This document shows positions 33,590 through 41,700 of a DNA stretch of 64,000 nt, piece by piece (the stretch's first letter is position 1; every line of letters starts with the position of its first letter). Origin of the DNA: Rugosimonospora africana (GTDB taxonomy: Bacteria; Actinomycetota; Actinomycetes; Mycobacteriales; Micromonosporaceae); contig NZ_BONZ01000040.1 of assembly GCF_016862975.1 (NCBI RefSeq), forward strand, positions 1 to 64,000. The letters run 5' to 3'. The notes below the pieces were generated by a model. That model was not told the DNA's origin. It did no database searches and worked only from the letters and a program-made list of their open reading frames with translations. The position numbers and the translations under genes were made by a program.

Positions 33590-34771
33590 GTGTCGGCTGG
33601 CGAGGCGGTACAGGCGGCACCCGCGAGGCGGTCCCTGCGACCGGTCGCGATCGGCGCCGTACTCAGCGCGATCCTGGTGCTTCTGTTCGGCGTGCCGTGG
33701 TGGTCGCTGACCCTGGCCCACGCCCGGTGGCCGGGCCCGGTCGTCGCCGTGGGCACGGTCGTGTTCGCCGCCGCGCTCGTCGCGTTCCCCGTTCTCATGT
33801 ATCTCGGACACGGCCGGCGGGGCTGGGACCGGGCGGCCGTCGCCGGGGACACCATCCTCGGCGTGATCTGGGTGCTGTTCTCCTGGGCGGTGCTCGGCAA
33901 CGTGCTGCGGGTGGCGCTCGCGGTCGGTGGCGTCGCCGACCCGGTCCGGTCCCGGGTCGTGGCGGCCGGGATCGCCGGCGTCTCGGTGCTGCTCGTCGCC
34001 TGGGGGTACGTCGAGGCGATGCGCGTGCCCCGGGTGCGGCGGGCGGCGGTCACGATTCCCCGCCTGGGGGCCGGCCTGCACGGCCTGCGGGTCGTGCTGC
34101 TGACCGACACCCACTACGGTCCGATCGACCGGGCCCGCTGGTCCGCCAGCGTGGTCGCGGCGGTCAACCGGCTCGACGCCGACATCGTGTGCCACACCGG
34201 AGACATCGCCGACGGCACGGTGGCCCGGCGGCGGGAGCAGGCCGCGCCGCTCGGTGACGTACGCGCACGGTTGGCCCGCGCATACGTCACCGGCAACCAC
34301 GAGTACTTCGGGGAGGCCGAGGGCTGGCTCGACCATATGCGGGCACTCGGCTGGGAACCGCTGCACAACCGGCACATTGTCGTGGAGCGCGACGGCAGCC
34401 GGCTCGTCCTGGCCGGAGTCGACGACGCGACCGCCGCGTCCTCGGGACGCCCCGGCCACCGCGCCGACCACACCGCCGCACTCGCCGGGGCGGATCCGGA
34501 TCTGCCCGTACTGCTGCTCGCCCACCAGCCGAAGCAGATCGGCGCGGCCGTGGCGGCCGGCGTCGACCTGCAGCTCTCCGGCCACACCCACGGCGGTCAG
34601 ATCTGGCCGTTCCACCTGTTGGTGCGCACCGATCAGCCGGCCGTGCAGGGCCTGAGCCGCCACGGCGAGCGGACCCAGCTCTACACGAGCCGGGGCACCG
34701 GCTTCTGGGGACCGCCGCTGCGCGTCTTCGCGCCGAGCGAGATCACGCTGATCACCCTGCTCGCCGGCTGA
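33590..34771 (+). CDS. Membrane-anchored metallophosphoesterase (YkuE-like)
   Basis: A 393-residue protein with four N-terminal membrane helices (about residues 15-145) and a calcineurin-like phosphoesterase domain. Metal motifs in order are LLTDTHYG, HTGDIAD, VTGNHEYF, LLAHQP and SGHTHGGQ. Relatives of this layout include YkuE/YaeI-type hydrolases acting on membrane-linked phosphates. The GTG start at 33590 follows AAGGAG at ideal spacing. The active site is predicted to be cytoplasmic or external depending on helix count, which I cannot settle. Confidence 0.9.
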   Translation: MSAGEAVQAAPARRSLRPVAIGAVLSAILVLLFGVPWWSLTLAHARWPGPVVAVGTVVFAAALVAFPVLMYLGHGRRGWDRAAVAGDTILGVIWVLFSWAVLGNVLRVALAVGGVADPVRSRVVAAGIAGVSVLLVAWGYVEAMRVPRVRRAAVTIPRLGAGLHGLRVVLLTDTHYGPIDRARWSASVVAAVNRLDADIVCHTGDIADGTVARRREQAAPLGDVRARLARAYVTGNHEYFGEAEGWLDHMRALGWEPLHNRHIVVERDGSRLVLAGVDDATAASSGRPGHRADHTAALAGADPDLPVLLLAHQPKQIGAAVAAGVDLQLSGHTHGGQIWPFHLLVRTDQPAVQGLSRHGERTQLYTSRGTGFWGPPLRVFAPSEITLITLLAG

Positions 34772-34794
34772 CTCGGCGCGAGCGCCCGCGCGGG

Positions 34795-35775
34795 TCAGTC
34801 CGTGACGAGGCGCCGGCGCGTACGGCTGACACCCCAGGCGAACGCCGCGGTGACGGCGGCGACCGGCAGCATCCAGCCACCGTAGGCCCCGAACGCCGCC
34901 CGGACGAGCAACTCCGGTACCAGCGCACCGGCGACCAGGCCGGTGGCCGCCCAGGCGAGGCGCGCCGGAAGGCGCCGCCGCCGGGTCGCCACGAGCGCGA
35001 CGGCGACGCCGGCGCTGGCCGCGGCCCAGAGCACGGCCGGGTTCAGCGCCGGATAGACGATCCCGTGCCGCCCCCACACTCCGATGAGCCACCAGAGCAG
35101 CACCCCGAGCGGGAGCGTGGCCAGCACCGTGCCGCGCGGTCGCCGCACCGGCCACCGCCAGCGCGTCGCGACGGCCATGGCGGCGAGGACCGGCAACTGG
35201 TACACGGGGCCCGTCACCGCGGCGACCGGCGGCAGGAACGACGAGAGAACCTGGTACGCGACCAGCGCGGTGTAGCCGGCGAGCGCGGTGCGGCGGGCGC
35301 CGAGCACCCAGGCCACCGTCACGCCCAGCCACGCCAACGGGAAGCCCAGCAGCGACAGCAGGTCGTGATGCAGCAGGTGTGACACCGAGGGGGACATGGC
35401 CACCACCCCGGGCGGGGGGAACAGCAGGTTGGTCAGCGCCATCACCTGGTCAGTGGCGAGCGCGACGAGAAGCGCGGTCACCACCAGCGACCCGAGACCG
35501 GACAGGCGCGCCAGGCGCAGGCGGACCGCCAGCCCGAGCACGCCGGACGCCTGCCGGAAGCTGGGGCGGCCGCGGCCGTCGTCGAGGTCGAGCAGCATGC
35601 CGAGCAGTTCCTCGCCGCGCGCGGCGCGGTGGTCGGCGGGCAGCAACCCGATCAGGCGGCGGTAGCGCCGCTCCAGCGCGCTCATGCGGTCATCGCGTGT
35701 CTCCGGCGGGTTCGTGCGGCCATCGCGCGGCTCTGGCGCGCTCGTGCGGCCATCGCGCGGATCCGGCGCGCTCAT
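34795..35775 (-). CDS. Polytopic membrane protein paired with PadR
   Basis: A 326-residue membrane protein with about seven or eight helices. The N-terminus holds three 11-residue Asp/Pro/Arg/Thr repeats (DGRTSAPEPR type). YRRLIGLLPADHRAARGEEL follows, a segment common in proteins encoded next to PadR in actinomycetes. The start overlaps the PadR stop as ATGA, so the two are co-translated. It is not an ABC permease by any motif I see. A stress or efflux role under PadR control is plausible. Confidence 0.8.
   Translation of the reverse strand: MSAPDPRDGRTSAPEPRDGRTNPPETRDDRMSALERRYRRLIGLLPADHRAARGEELLGMLLDLDDGRGRPSFRQASGVLGLAVRLRLARLSGLGSLVVTALLVALATDQVMALTNLLFPPPGVVAMSPSVSHLLHHDLLSLLGFPLAWLGVTVAWVLGARRTALAGYTALVAYQVLSSFLPPVAAVTGPVYQLPVLAAMAVATRWRWPVRRPRGTVLATLPLGVLLWWLIGVWGRHGIVYPALNPAVLWAAASAGVAVALVATRRRRLPARLAWAATGLVAGALVPELLVRAAFGAYGGWMLPVAAVTAAFAWGVSRTRRRLVTD
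35693..35775 (-). repeat. 33-bp coding repeats at the start of the membrane protein
   Basis: Three near-identical 33-bp units containing CATCGCGCGG encode the N-terminal 11-residue repeats. The outermost unit includes the start codon shared with the PadR stop. Confidence 0.85.
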
Positions 35776-36119
35776 CCTGTCACCCCGAGCCGGCGCGCCT
35801 GCTGGTCGCGGCGGGCCAGGCGCTTTCGGGCTGCGCGGGCCTGGGCGGCCATCCGCTCGGTCTCGGCGGTCACCGCCGCCGCTCCGGCATCGGTCAACCG
35901 GTAGTACCGGCGCAGCCGGCCGCTCTCCACCTCGTCCCGGTCGGGCGCCACGAGGCCCCGTCCGGTGAGGCGCTCCAGGGCCGCGTACAGGGTGCTCGCG
36001 CGGAGCTTCACCCGCCCCCCGGACATGGTCTCCACCTCGGTCACCAGCCCGTACCCGTGCCGGGGCTGATCGGCCAGCGCGGCGAGTATCAGAAACGACT
36101 GTTCGCTGAGTCCATCCAC
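35772..36119 (-). CDS. PadR-family transcriptional regulator
   Basis: A 115-residue repressor of the small PadR type. The winged helix includes SFLILAALADQPRHGYGLVT and RASTLYAALERLTGRGLVAP, and a basic dimerisation helix ends the protein. The GTG at 36119 follows a TATATG -10 box by eight bases, so the message is probably leaderless. A perfect 13-bp inverted repeat covers that box. It forms an ATGA-coupled operon with the membrane protein downstream, so autorepression would control both. Confidence 0.92.
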   Translation of the reverse strand: MDGLSEQSFLILAALADQPRHGYGLVTEVETMSGGRVKLRASTLYAALERLTGRGLVAPDRDEVESGRLRRYYRLTDAGAAAVTAETERMAAQARAARKRLARRDQQARRLGVTG

Positions 36120-36123
36120 GGCC

Positions 36124-36154
36124 GGAGCATATACCGCGCGACGGTATATGCTCC
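36124..36154. promoter_or_regulatory. PadR operator overlapping the -10 box
   Basis: GGAGCATATACCG and CGGTATATGCTCC are perfect 13-bp inverted arms with a five-base spacer. On the minus strand TATATG (36133-36128) is the -10 of the padR gene, so a bound dimer would block RNA polymerase. ATATAC/GTATAT cores fit known PadR sites. Confidence 0.82.
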
Positions 36155-36303
36155 ACCCGGTGGGAGCGGGCCGGGACAACCGCGCCCGAGCGACCCCGAC
36201 GCCTACCGTCGGGCATCGGGCGCGGCATGATGGGCATTGCCGCCGCGCCCCGGTCTACCCCGGGGGTACCAGCCCGGCGGCGCTCACCTGACAGGAGAAC
36301 TTC

Positions 36304-37095
36304 ATGGCTACCCTTGCCGACCAGACCATCGCCGCCCTGCGTTCGGGCCACGACAGCCTCGCCGCCCTCGTCGCCGGGCTGTCGCCGGACGACCTGACCC
36401 GCCCATCGGCGGCCAGCGAGTGGCAGGTGTCCCAGGTGCTCAGCCACCTGGGCAGCGGGGCCGAGATCGGGCTGGCCGGGCTGACCGCCGCGCTGACCGA
36501 TGCTCCCGGGCCGGACGGCGACTTCAACCGGAAGGTCTGGGCGCGCTGGGACGCCATGGCGCCGGCCGAGCACGCCGCAGGGTTCCTGGAGGCCAACCAG
36601 CGGCTCGTCGAGGCGTACGAGGCGCTGGACGCGTCGACCCGGGCCGAGCTGCGAATCAATCTCGGCTTCCTGCCCGAGCCGGTGGACGTGGCCACCGCGG
36701 CCCGGTTCCGGCTCAGCGAGTTCGCGCTGCACCGGTGGGACGTGGAGGTCGCCTTCGACCCGGCGGCGACGGTGGCGCCGGAGGCGGTGGCGCTGCTGCT
36801 CGCCCAGATCGCGCTCATGCTGGCCTGGACCGCCCGGACCGACGAACTCGGCGGGCGGCAGGCCACGCTCGCGCTGCGGCTGTCGGAGCCCGACGCGTCG
36901 TACGGGCTGCGGCTGGCCGAGCGGGTCGAGCTCACCGACGTACCCGAGGCGCCGGACGGCGAACTGGAGGCACCGGCCGAGGCGTGGCTGCGGCTGACCG
37001 TCGGACGGCTAGGCCCGCGGTACACGCCGGAGAGCGTGCGGGTCACCGGCCCGGTGAGCCTGGACGACCTGCGGAAGCTGTTCCCTGGCTTCTGA
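36304..37095 (+). CDS. DinB/mycothiol-dependent maleylpyruvate isomerase-like protein
   Basis: A 263-residue cytoplasmic protein. The N-terminal helical bundle with SEWQVSQVLSHLGSGAEIG and LSEFALHRWDVEVA matches the metal-binding maleylpyruvate isomerase N domain. The two histidines are the expected metal ligands. Proteins of this type use mycothiol or related thiols; the actual reaction is unknown. AGGAG before the ATG supports the start. It is monocistronic and convergent with the LysR gene. Confidence 0.88.
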   Translation: MATLADQTIAALRSGHDSLAALVAGLSPDDLTRPSAASEWQVSQVLSHLGSGAEIGLAGLTAALTDAPGPDGDFNRKVWARWDAMAPAEHAAGFLEANQRLVEAYEALDASTRAELRINLGFLPEPVDVATAARFRLSEFALHRWDVEVAFDPAATVAPEAVALLLAQIALMLAWTARTDELGGRQATLALRLSEPDASYGLRLAERVELTDVPEAPDGELEAPAEAWLRLTVGRLGPRYTPESVRVTGPVSLDDLRKLFPGF

Positions 37096-37102
37096 GCCCG
37101 TC

Positions 37103-37140
37103 CGCGGTGGGGCTCCGGCGGCTACCGGGGCTCCACCGCG
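37103..37140. terminator. Terminator-like hairpin between convergent genes
   Basis: CGCGGTGG and CCACCGCG pair over a 22-base interval that itself contains CTCCGG/CCGGGG. The right arm lies inside the last codons of the LysR gene. Confidence 0.4.
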
Positions 37141-38033
37141 TCGGCCGTCGCCCGCAGCGCCTCCTGGACGATCCGCGGCGCGACCGAGCGCCGGCCCGGA
37201 AGCCGGGCCACCAGCACCCGGCGGGTCTCCCGGGGACCGCCGCGCACCGGGAGTACCCGGATCCCCTCCGGCATGGCGGGCAGCATCGACAGCGGGACCG
37301 TCGTGATGCCGCAGCCGGCCGCGACCAGCTGGAGCTTGGCCAGCCAGTCCCGGGTGCTGTGCGCGACCCGGGGCCGGCCGCCGAGCCCCGGCCACACGCC
37401 GAGCAGCACCTCACCGGCGCCCGACGGGCTGGCGATCCAGCGCTGGCCGCGCAGGCTCTCCACGTCGATGACGTCGTCGAGGGCGAGCGGGTGGTTCGCC
37501 GGTACCGCGACGTGCAGGTCCGACTCGGAGATGACCTCGACGACCAGCTCCGGGGTCTCCGTGTCGGGAGCCCGGAACGGCGGCGCCGAGGCCAGTACGG
37601 CGAGATCGAGGGAGCCGGCCCGCACGGCCCGGACGAGCGCCGGGGTGCTCGCCTCGCGGGTACTCACCTCGATCTCCGGGTGAGTCCGGCGCAGCGCGGC
37701 CAGCGCCCGGGGGAGCAGTACGGCTCCGGCGCTCGGGTACGCCCCCAGCCGCACGGTCTGCCCGGCCGGTGCCCGTCCCCGGACCGCGCGCACGGCCGCG
37801 TCGATCTCGTCCAGCGCCACCGTGGCGTGGCGCAACACGGCCCGCCCGGCCGGGGTGAGCCGCACGCCGGTGCGCTGGCGCTCGAACACTCCGACGCCCA
37901 ACGCCGACTCCAGGGCTGCGATCTGCCGGGAGACCGCCGACTGGGTGTAGCCCAGCGCCGATGCCGCGGCGGTGAACGAGCCCCGCTCGGCCACTTCGCG
38001 CAGTACCCGCATGCCGGCCACCGACAGATCCAT
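37122..38033 (-). CDS. LysR-family transcriptional regulator
   Basis: A 303-residue regulator with the LysR winged helix at residues about 3-62 (GSFTAAASALGYTQSAVSRQ) and a periplasmic-binding-like effector domain. It is divergent from the SDR at 38103, with 69 bp between the starts. An inverted repeat of LysR-box shape lies in that gap. Such pairs usually mean that the regulator controls the neighbouring gene. The ATG at 38033 has no ribosome site, so a leaderless start is possible. Confidence 0.92.
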   Translation of the reverse strand: MDLSVAGMRVLREVAERGSFTAAASALGYTQSAVSRQIAALESALGVGVFERQRTGVRLTPAGRAVLRHATVALDEIDAAVRAVRGRAPAGQTVRLGAYPSAGAVLLPRALAALRRTHPEIEVSTREASTPALVRAVRAGSLDLAVLASAPPFRAPDTETPELVVEVISESDLHVAVPANHPLALDDVIDVESLRGQRWIASPSGAGEVLLGVWPGLGGRPRVAHSTRDWLAKLQLVAAGCGITTVPLSMLPAMPEGIRVLPVRGGPRETRRVLVARLPGRRSVAPRIVQEALRATADAVEPR

Positions 38034-38040
38034 GAGTAAT

Positions 38041-38059
38041 ACGCATACCACATGTGCGT
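38041..38059. promoter_or_regulatory. Candidate LysR box
   Basis: ACGCATACCACATGTGCGT has inverted arms ACGCA and TGCGT with nine bases between, inside the divergent LysR/SDR promoter gap. Confidence 0.55.
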
Positions 38060-38090
38060 GATCCTCGTTTGTGGCATGGCTCGGGCGACC

Positions 38091-38105
38091 TACGTTGGAC
38101 TCATG
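38091..38105 (+). promoter_or_regulatory. Leaderless -10 of the SDR gene
   Basis: TACGTT, six bases, then the ATG at 38103; no ribosome site is visible. Confidence 0.45.
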
Positions 38106-38990
38106 GCAGGTACACGGATAGCACTGGTGACGGGCGCGACGCAGGGGTTGGGGCTGGCTCTGGTCGAGGGTCTGGCCGCGCGGATGGCTGGTGGGGACCA
38201 CGTCTTCCTGACCGGGCGCGACCCGGCCCGGGTGGAGGCGGAGGTCGGCGTGGTGGCCGGCCGGCTGACCGGCGCCGGCGCGGAGGTACACGGTCGCGTC
38301 GTCGACGTGACGTCCACCGCGTCGGTACAGGCGGCGGCGGACGCGATCGCCGCGGAGTACGGCGGCATCGACATCGTCTTCTCCAACGCCGGTTCGCGGA
38401 TGAGCCCCGACCGCGCCCCGGCCGAGGAGGTCGATCAGGTAGCGGAGACGTACAACCACGGCGCGCTGCGGATGCTGCGCTCGTTCGGCCCGCTGCTGCG
38501 CCCGGGCGGCCGGTTCTTCGTCGTGGCCAGCGCGCTGGGTACGCTCGGCCAACTCGATCCGCGGGTCCGCGCGCCGTTTGAGCGGGCGCGCTCGCTGGAC
38601 GACATCGAGCGGATCGTCGAGTCGTGGCGCCGCGCCGTGCACGACGGTTCGGCCACGGAGCTCGGGTGGCCCGGTTGGCTGAACCTCCCGTCGAAAGTGG
38701 CGCAGGTGGCCGCGGTACGGGTCGCCGCCGCGCAGCGACGGGAACGGGATCTGGCCGATGGCACGCTGATCGCGGCGGTGTGTCCGGGCCTGATTGACAC
38801 GGCGGCGTCGCGGCCCTGGTTCACCGACATGAGCCGGGCCCAGACGCCGGAGGAGGCGGCCCGCGCCCTGCTCGATCTCGGCCTGGCTCCGTCGGTGGAT
38901 CCGAAGTACTACGGGGAACTCGTCCAGTTCGGCGCGGTGCTCCCGTGGGAGGGTGTGGCAACCACGCCCGAGGTGGTGTCAACCACGTGA
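38103..38990 (+). CDS. SDR-family protein lacking the usual catalytic tyrosine
   Basis: A 295-residue short-chain dehydrogenase-like protein. The cofactor motif VTGATQGLG and the later SNAGSR are present, with serine in VVASALG. The lysine of the YxxxK motif is K198 in LNLPSK, but the position four residues before it is Asn194, not Tyr. The same region is WPGWLNLPSK, which looks like an ordered active-site variant rather than decay. The protein may use another acid or be non-catalytic. It is divergent from LysR. The last codons are part of a tandem repeat that spans the stop. Confidence 0.85.
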   Translation: MAGTRIALVTGATQGLGLALVEGLAARMAGGDHVFLTGRDPARVEAEVGVVAGRLTGAGAEVHGRVVDVTSTASVQAAADAIAAEYGGIDIVFSNAGSRMSPDRAPAEEVDQVAETYNHGALRMLRSFGPLLRPGGRFFVVASALGTLGQLDPRVRAPFERARSLDDIERIVESWRRAVHDGSATELGWPGWLNLPSKVAQVAAVRVAAAQRRERDLADGTLIAAVCPGLIDTAASRPWFTDMSRAQTPEEAARALLDLGLAPSVDPKYYGELVQFGAVLPWEGVATTPEVVSTT

Positions 38991-39042
38991 GAGAGGTCGT
39001 GTCGACCACGTGAGAGAGGTCGTGTCGACCACGTGAGAGTGG
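38978..39042 (+). repeat. 23-bp tandem repeat spanning the SDR stop codon
   Basis: The 23-bp unit containing GACCACGTGAGAGAGGTCGT recurs at 38978, 39001 and 39024. The TGA stop at 38988-38990 is in the first unit and is duplicated in the others. Each unit contains a CACGTG palindrome. Confidence 0.94.
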
Positions 39043-39073
39043 TGGTGGCCCCGGCGTGAGCCGGGGCCACCAC
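39042..39073. terminator. Strong bidirectional terminator
   Basis: GTGGTGGCCCCGGC and GCCGGGGCCACCAC are perfect 14-bp arms with a GTGA loop, between the convergent SDR and EF-G genes. Confidence 0.88.
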
Positions 39074-39088
39074 TGCTGCGGGCCACCG

Positions 39089-41140
39089 CTACCGGGGCGC
39101 CACCGCGTCGGGTACCGGGGCGTAGCCGACCGGCCGGGTGGTGAACGTGCCCCGGCCCTGGGTTCGGCTGCGCAACCGGGTCGCGTAGCCGAACAGTTCG
39201 GCCAGCGGCACCGTCCCGGTCACCACGACCGTGCCGGCCCGCGCGGTCGAGTCCGTGATCCGGCCGCGCCGCGCGGTCAGGTCGCCGAGCACCGAGCCGA
39301 CGCAGTCCTCGGGTACCGTCACGGTCACCTCCACCACCGGTTCCAGCAGCGTCATCACGCTGGCCCGCAACGCTTCCCGCAGGCCGAGCCGGCCGGCCGT
39401 GCGGAACGCCAGCTCGGAGGAGTCCTTCGAGTGTGTGGCGCCGTCGGTCAGCGTCACGCGCACGCCGGTCACCGGATGTCCGCGCAGCGGCCCTTCCTCC
39501 AGCGCGTCCCGGCACCCGGCCTCCACCGCCCGGATGTACTCGCGGGGCACCCGCCCACCGGTCACGGTGGACGCGAACGCGAACCCGGTGCCGCCGTCCG
39601 GCTCGTCCAGCGGCTGCACGTCGAGCATCACGTGTGCGTACTGGCCCGCACCGCCGTCCTGCTTGACGTGCCGGTACAGCAGCCCGGACACTCCGGTCAC
39701 GACCGTCTCCCGGTACGCCACCTGGGGCCGGCCGGTGCGCGGTTCCAGCCCGTACCCGCGCCGGATCCTCTCCACCGCCACCTCCAGGTGCAGTTCGCCC
39801 ATGCCGGACAGCACGGTCTGCCCGGTCTCCGGATCGGTGCGTACGGCCAGCGAGGGGTCTTCCTCCACCAGCCGGGCCAGCGCCGTGGCCAGCCGGTCGG
39901 AGTCCGCGCCGGTACGCGCCTCGACCGCCACCGAGATGACCGGGCGGGTCGCGCCCGGCGGTTCGAGCAGCACCGGAGCGCCGGGCGTGCACAGGGTGGC
40001 GCCGGTACCCGCGGCCTTCAGCCCGACCACCGCGACGATGTCGCCGGCCACCGCCTGCGGCACCTCGGTGTGCCGGTCGGCCTGTACCCGCAGGATCCGG
40101 CCGATCCGCTCGGTGCGCCCGGCGCCGGTGTCCAGCACAGTGTCTCCCTTGTGGACAGTCCCCGAGTACACCCGCAGGTACGTCAGCCGGCCGGTCGCGG
40201 TCAGGCTCACCTTGAACGCCAGTGCCGCGAACGGCGCCGCCGGGTCGGCCGGCCGTTCCTGGCCCACGCCGCCGTGGGTACCGGCGACCGGCGGTACGGA
40301 CAGCGGCGACGGCAGGTACCCGACGACCGCGTCCAGCAACGGTTCGATGCCCCGGTTGCGGTACGCCGATCCGCACAGCACCACGACACCCTCACCAGTA
40401 CCGGTCAGGTCGCGTAGCGCGGCGGCGAGCACCGGCGTGGAAACGGCTCCCCGCGCACAGAACTCCTCCAGTGCCGCCGGGTGCCGTTCGGCCACCGCCT
40501 CCTCCAGGAGCCGGCGGCGTCGCCGCGCCTCGTCGCGCAGCGGCTCGGGTACCGGCTCCTCCCGGGCGAAGTCCTGGCCCTCGACCCAGACCAGCGACCG
40601 CATGCGCAGCAGGTCCACCACGCCGCGGAAGCCCTCCTCCCGGCCGATCGGAAGCTGCACCACGAGCGGGCTCACGCCCAGCCGCCGGCGCATCGACGCG
40701 ACCGCGGTGTCGAGGTCGGCCCCGGCGCGGTCGAGCTTGTTGACGAACGCGATCCGCGGCACCCGGTACCGGTCGGCCTGCCGCCACACCGATTCGCTCT
40801 GCGGCTGCACACCGGCCACCCCGTCGAACACCGCGATGGCGCCGTCGAGCACCCGCAGCGAGCGCTCGACCTCGTCGGCGAAGTCGACGTGGCCCGGAGT
40901 GTCGATGAGGTTGACCCGGTGGCCGTCCCACACGCAGCTGACGGCGGCGGAGAAGATGGTGATTCCCCGGTCGCGTTCCTGGGAGTCGAAGTCGGTGACG
41001 GTGGTTCCGTCGTGAACCTCGCCGCGCTTGTAGGTGGTGCCGGTCGTGTAGAGGATGCGTTCGGTGACGGTGGTCTTCCCGGCGTCCACGTGGGCGAGGA
41101 TGCCGATGTTGCGAACGTTGGTCAGCGGTTCGGTGCGCAT
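39089..41140 (-). CDS. Elongation factor G paralogue
   Basis: A 683-residue translational GTPase. The G1 motif AHVDAGKT (K22), the effector region [17 protein letters not shown] and NKLD are intact, and the EF-G domains II-V follow. The segment [20 protein letters not shown] differs from housekeeping EF-G and resembles the second EF-G copy found in many Streptomyces and relatives. The usual fusA neighbours (rpsL, rpsG, tuf) are absent, which supports a paralogue. It may act in translocation, ribosome recycling or antibiotic tolerance. An MFS exporter in the same direction lies upstream. Confidence 0.92.
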   Translation of the reverse strand: MRTEPLTNVRNIGILAHVDAGKTTVTERILYTTGTTYKRGEVHDGTTVTDFDSQERDRGITIFSAAVSCVWDGHRVNLIDTPGHVDFADEVERSLRVLDGAIAVFDGVAGVQPQSESVWRQADRYRVPRIAFVNKLDRAGADLDTAVASMRRRLGVSPLVVQLPIGREEGFRGVVDLLRMRSLVWVEGQDFAREEPVPEPLRDEARRRRRLLEEAVAERHPAALEEFCARGAVSTPVLAAALRDLTGTGEGVVVLCGSAYRNRGIEPLLDAVVGYLPSPLSVPPVAGTHGGVGQERPADPAAPFAALAFKVSLTATGRLTYLRVYSGTVHKGDTVLDTGAGRTERIGRILRVQADRHTEVPQAVAGDIVAVVGLKAAGTGATLCTPGAPVLLEPPGATRPVISVAVEARTGADSDRLATALARLVEEDPSLAVRTDPETGQTVLSGMGELHLEVAVERIRRGYGLEPRTGRPQVAYRETVVTGVSGLLYRHVKQDGGAGQYAHVMLDVQPLDEPDGGTGFAFASTVTGGRVPREYIRAVEAGCRDALEEGPLRGHPVTGVRVTLTDGATHSKDSSELAFRTAGRLGLREALRASVMTLLEPVVEVTVTVPEDCVGSVLGDLTARRGRITDSTARAGTVVVTGTVPLAELFGYATRLRSRTQGRGTFTTRPVGYAPVPDAVAPR

Positions 41141-41607
41141 GGCTGGGAAGCCTTTCGAGGGTGATCCGGACAGGAGGGAACTGTCGGACGAAGAGCCCCG
41201 GGGCACGGCACGAGGCGCGCGGGACCGGCGCCGCGGCGTTAAGAAGCGCGCGGGATCGGCGCCGCCGGTCACCGAGACGCGAAGATGGCGCGCACCGGCG
41301 ACCGGGGCGTGGGAAAGAGGCGCTTCGGTGTGCCGGGCGGGCACGCTCGCGCCGTCGTCAGTCCATCGTGGACAGACGGCGCCCTCGGGGATTCGTCACG
41401 GACGTCCGGCGCGGGTCGGGTGGCCGGCACCGGACGGCGACGGAGACGCCAGGATCACCCTGTGCTGCGACTGGGGGACAGGCACCGCGGTGCGGTAGCG
41501 CACGGCCGGCTCCCCTCCATCGTCGCGGCGCGCGCCCTGCCGTGGAACGGTCGGGCGCGCCGGGTTCGCGGTCAGGCTACCGGCCGCCGTCCGGGCCGGA
41601 AACCGCT
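41141..41607. other. 467-bp gap upstream of the EF-G paralogue
   Basis: No gene is supported. GCGCGCGGGACCGGCGCCGC at 41215-41234 is repeated with one change at 41246-41265. A promoter and leader for the EF-G gene must lie here, but no clear -35/-10 pair was found. GC is as high as in genes, and apparent reading frames look like shadows. Confidence 0.6.
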
Positions 41608-41700
41608 TTATCGCCCGGGTGCGCGCTGTCGCCCGGGACGGCTGTCGCTCGGGAGCCCACTGTCGTCCGGGTGCTCGCTGTCGTCCGGAGTCCGCTGTCG
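41608..41700 (-). repeat. 18-bp degenerate repeats at the MFS gene end
   Basis: On the coding strand units like GACGACAGCGAGCACCCG recur four to five times and run into the stop, GGGCGATAA. They share the GACAG core with the repeats at both window edges. Confidence 0.75.

Noticed and set aside
41141-41607. Several open frames in the gap before the EF-G paralogue
   Set aside because: All are short or extend as shadows of the MFS and EF-G genes, with no recognisable product.
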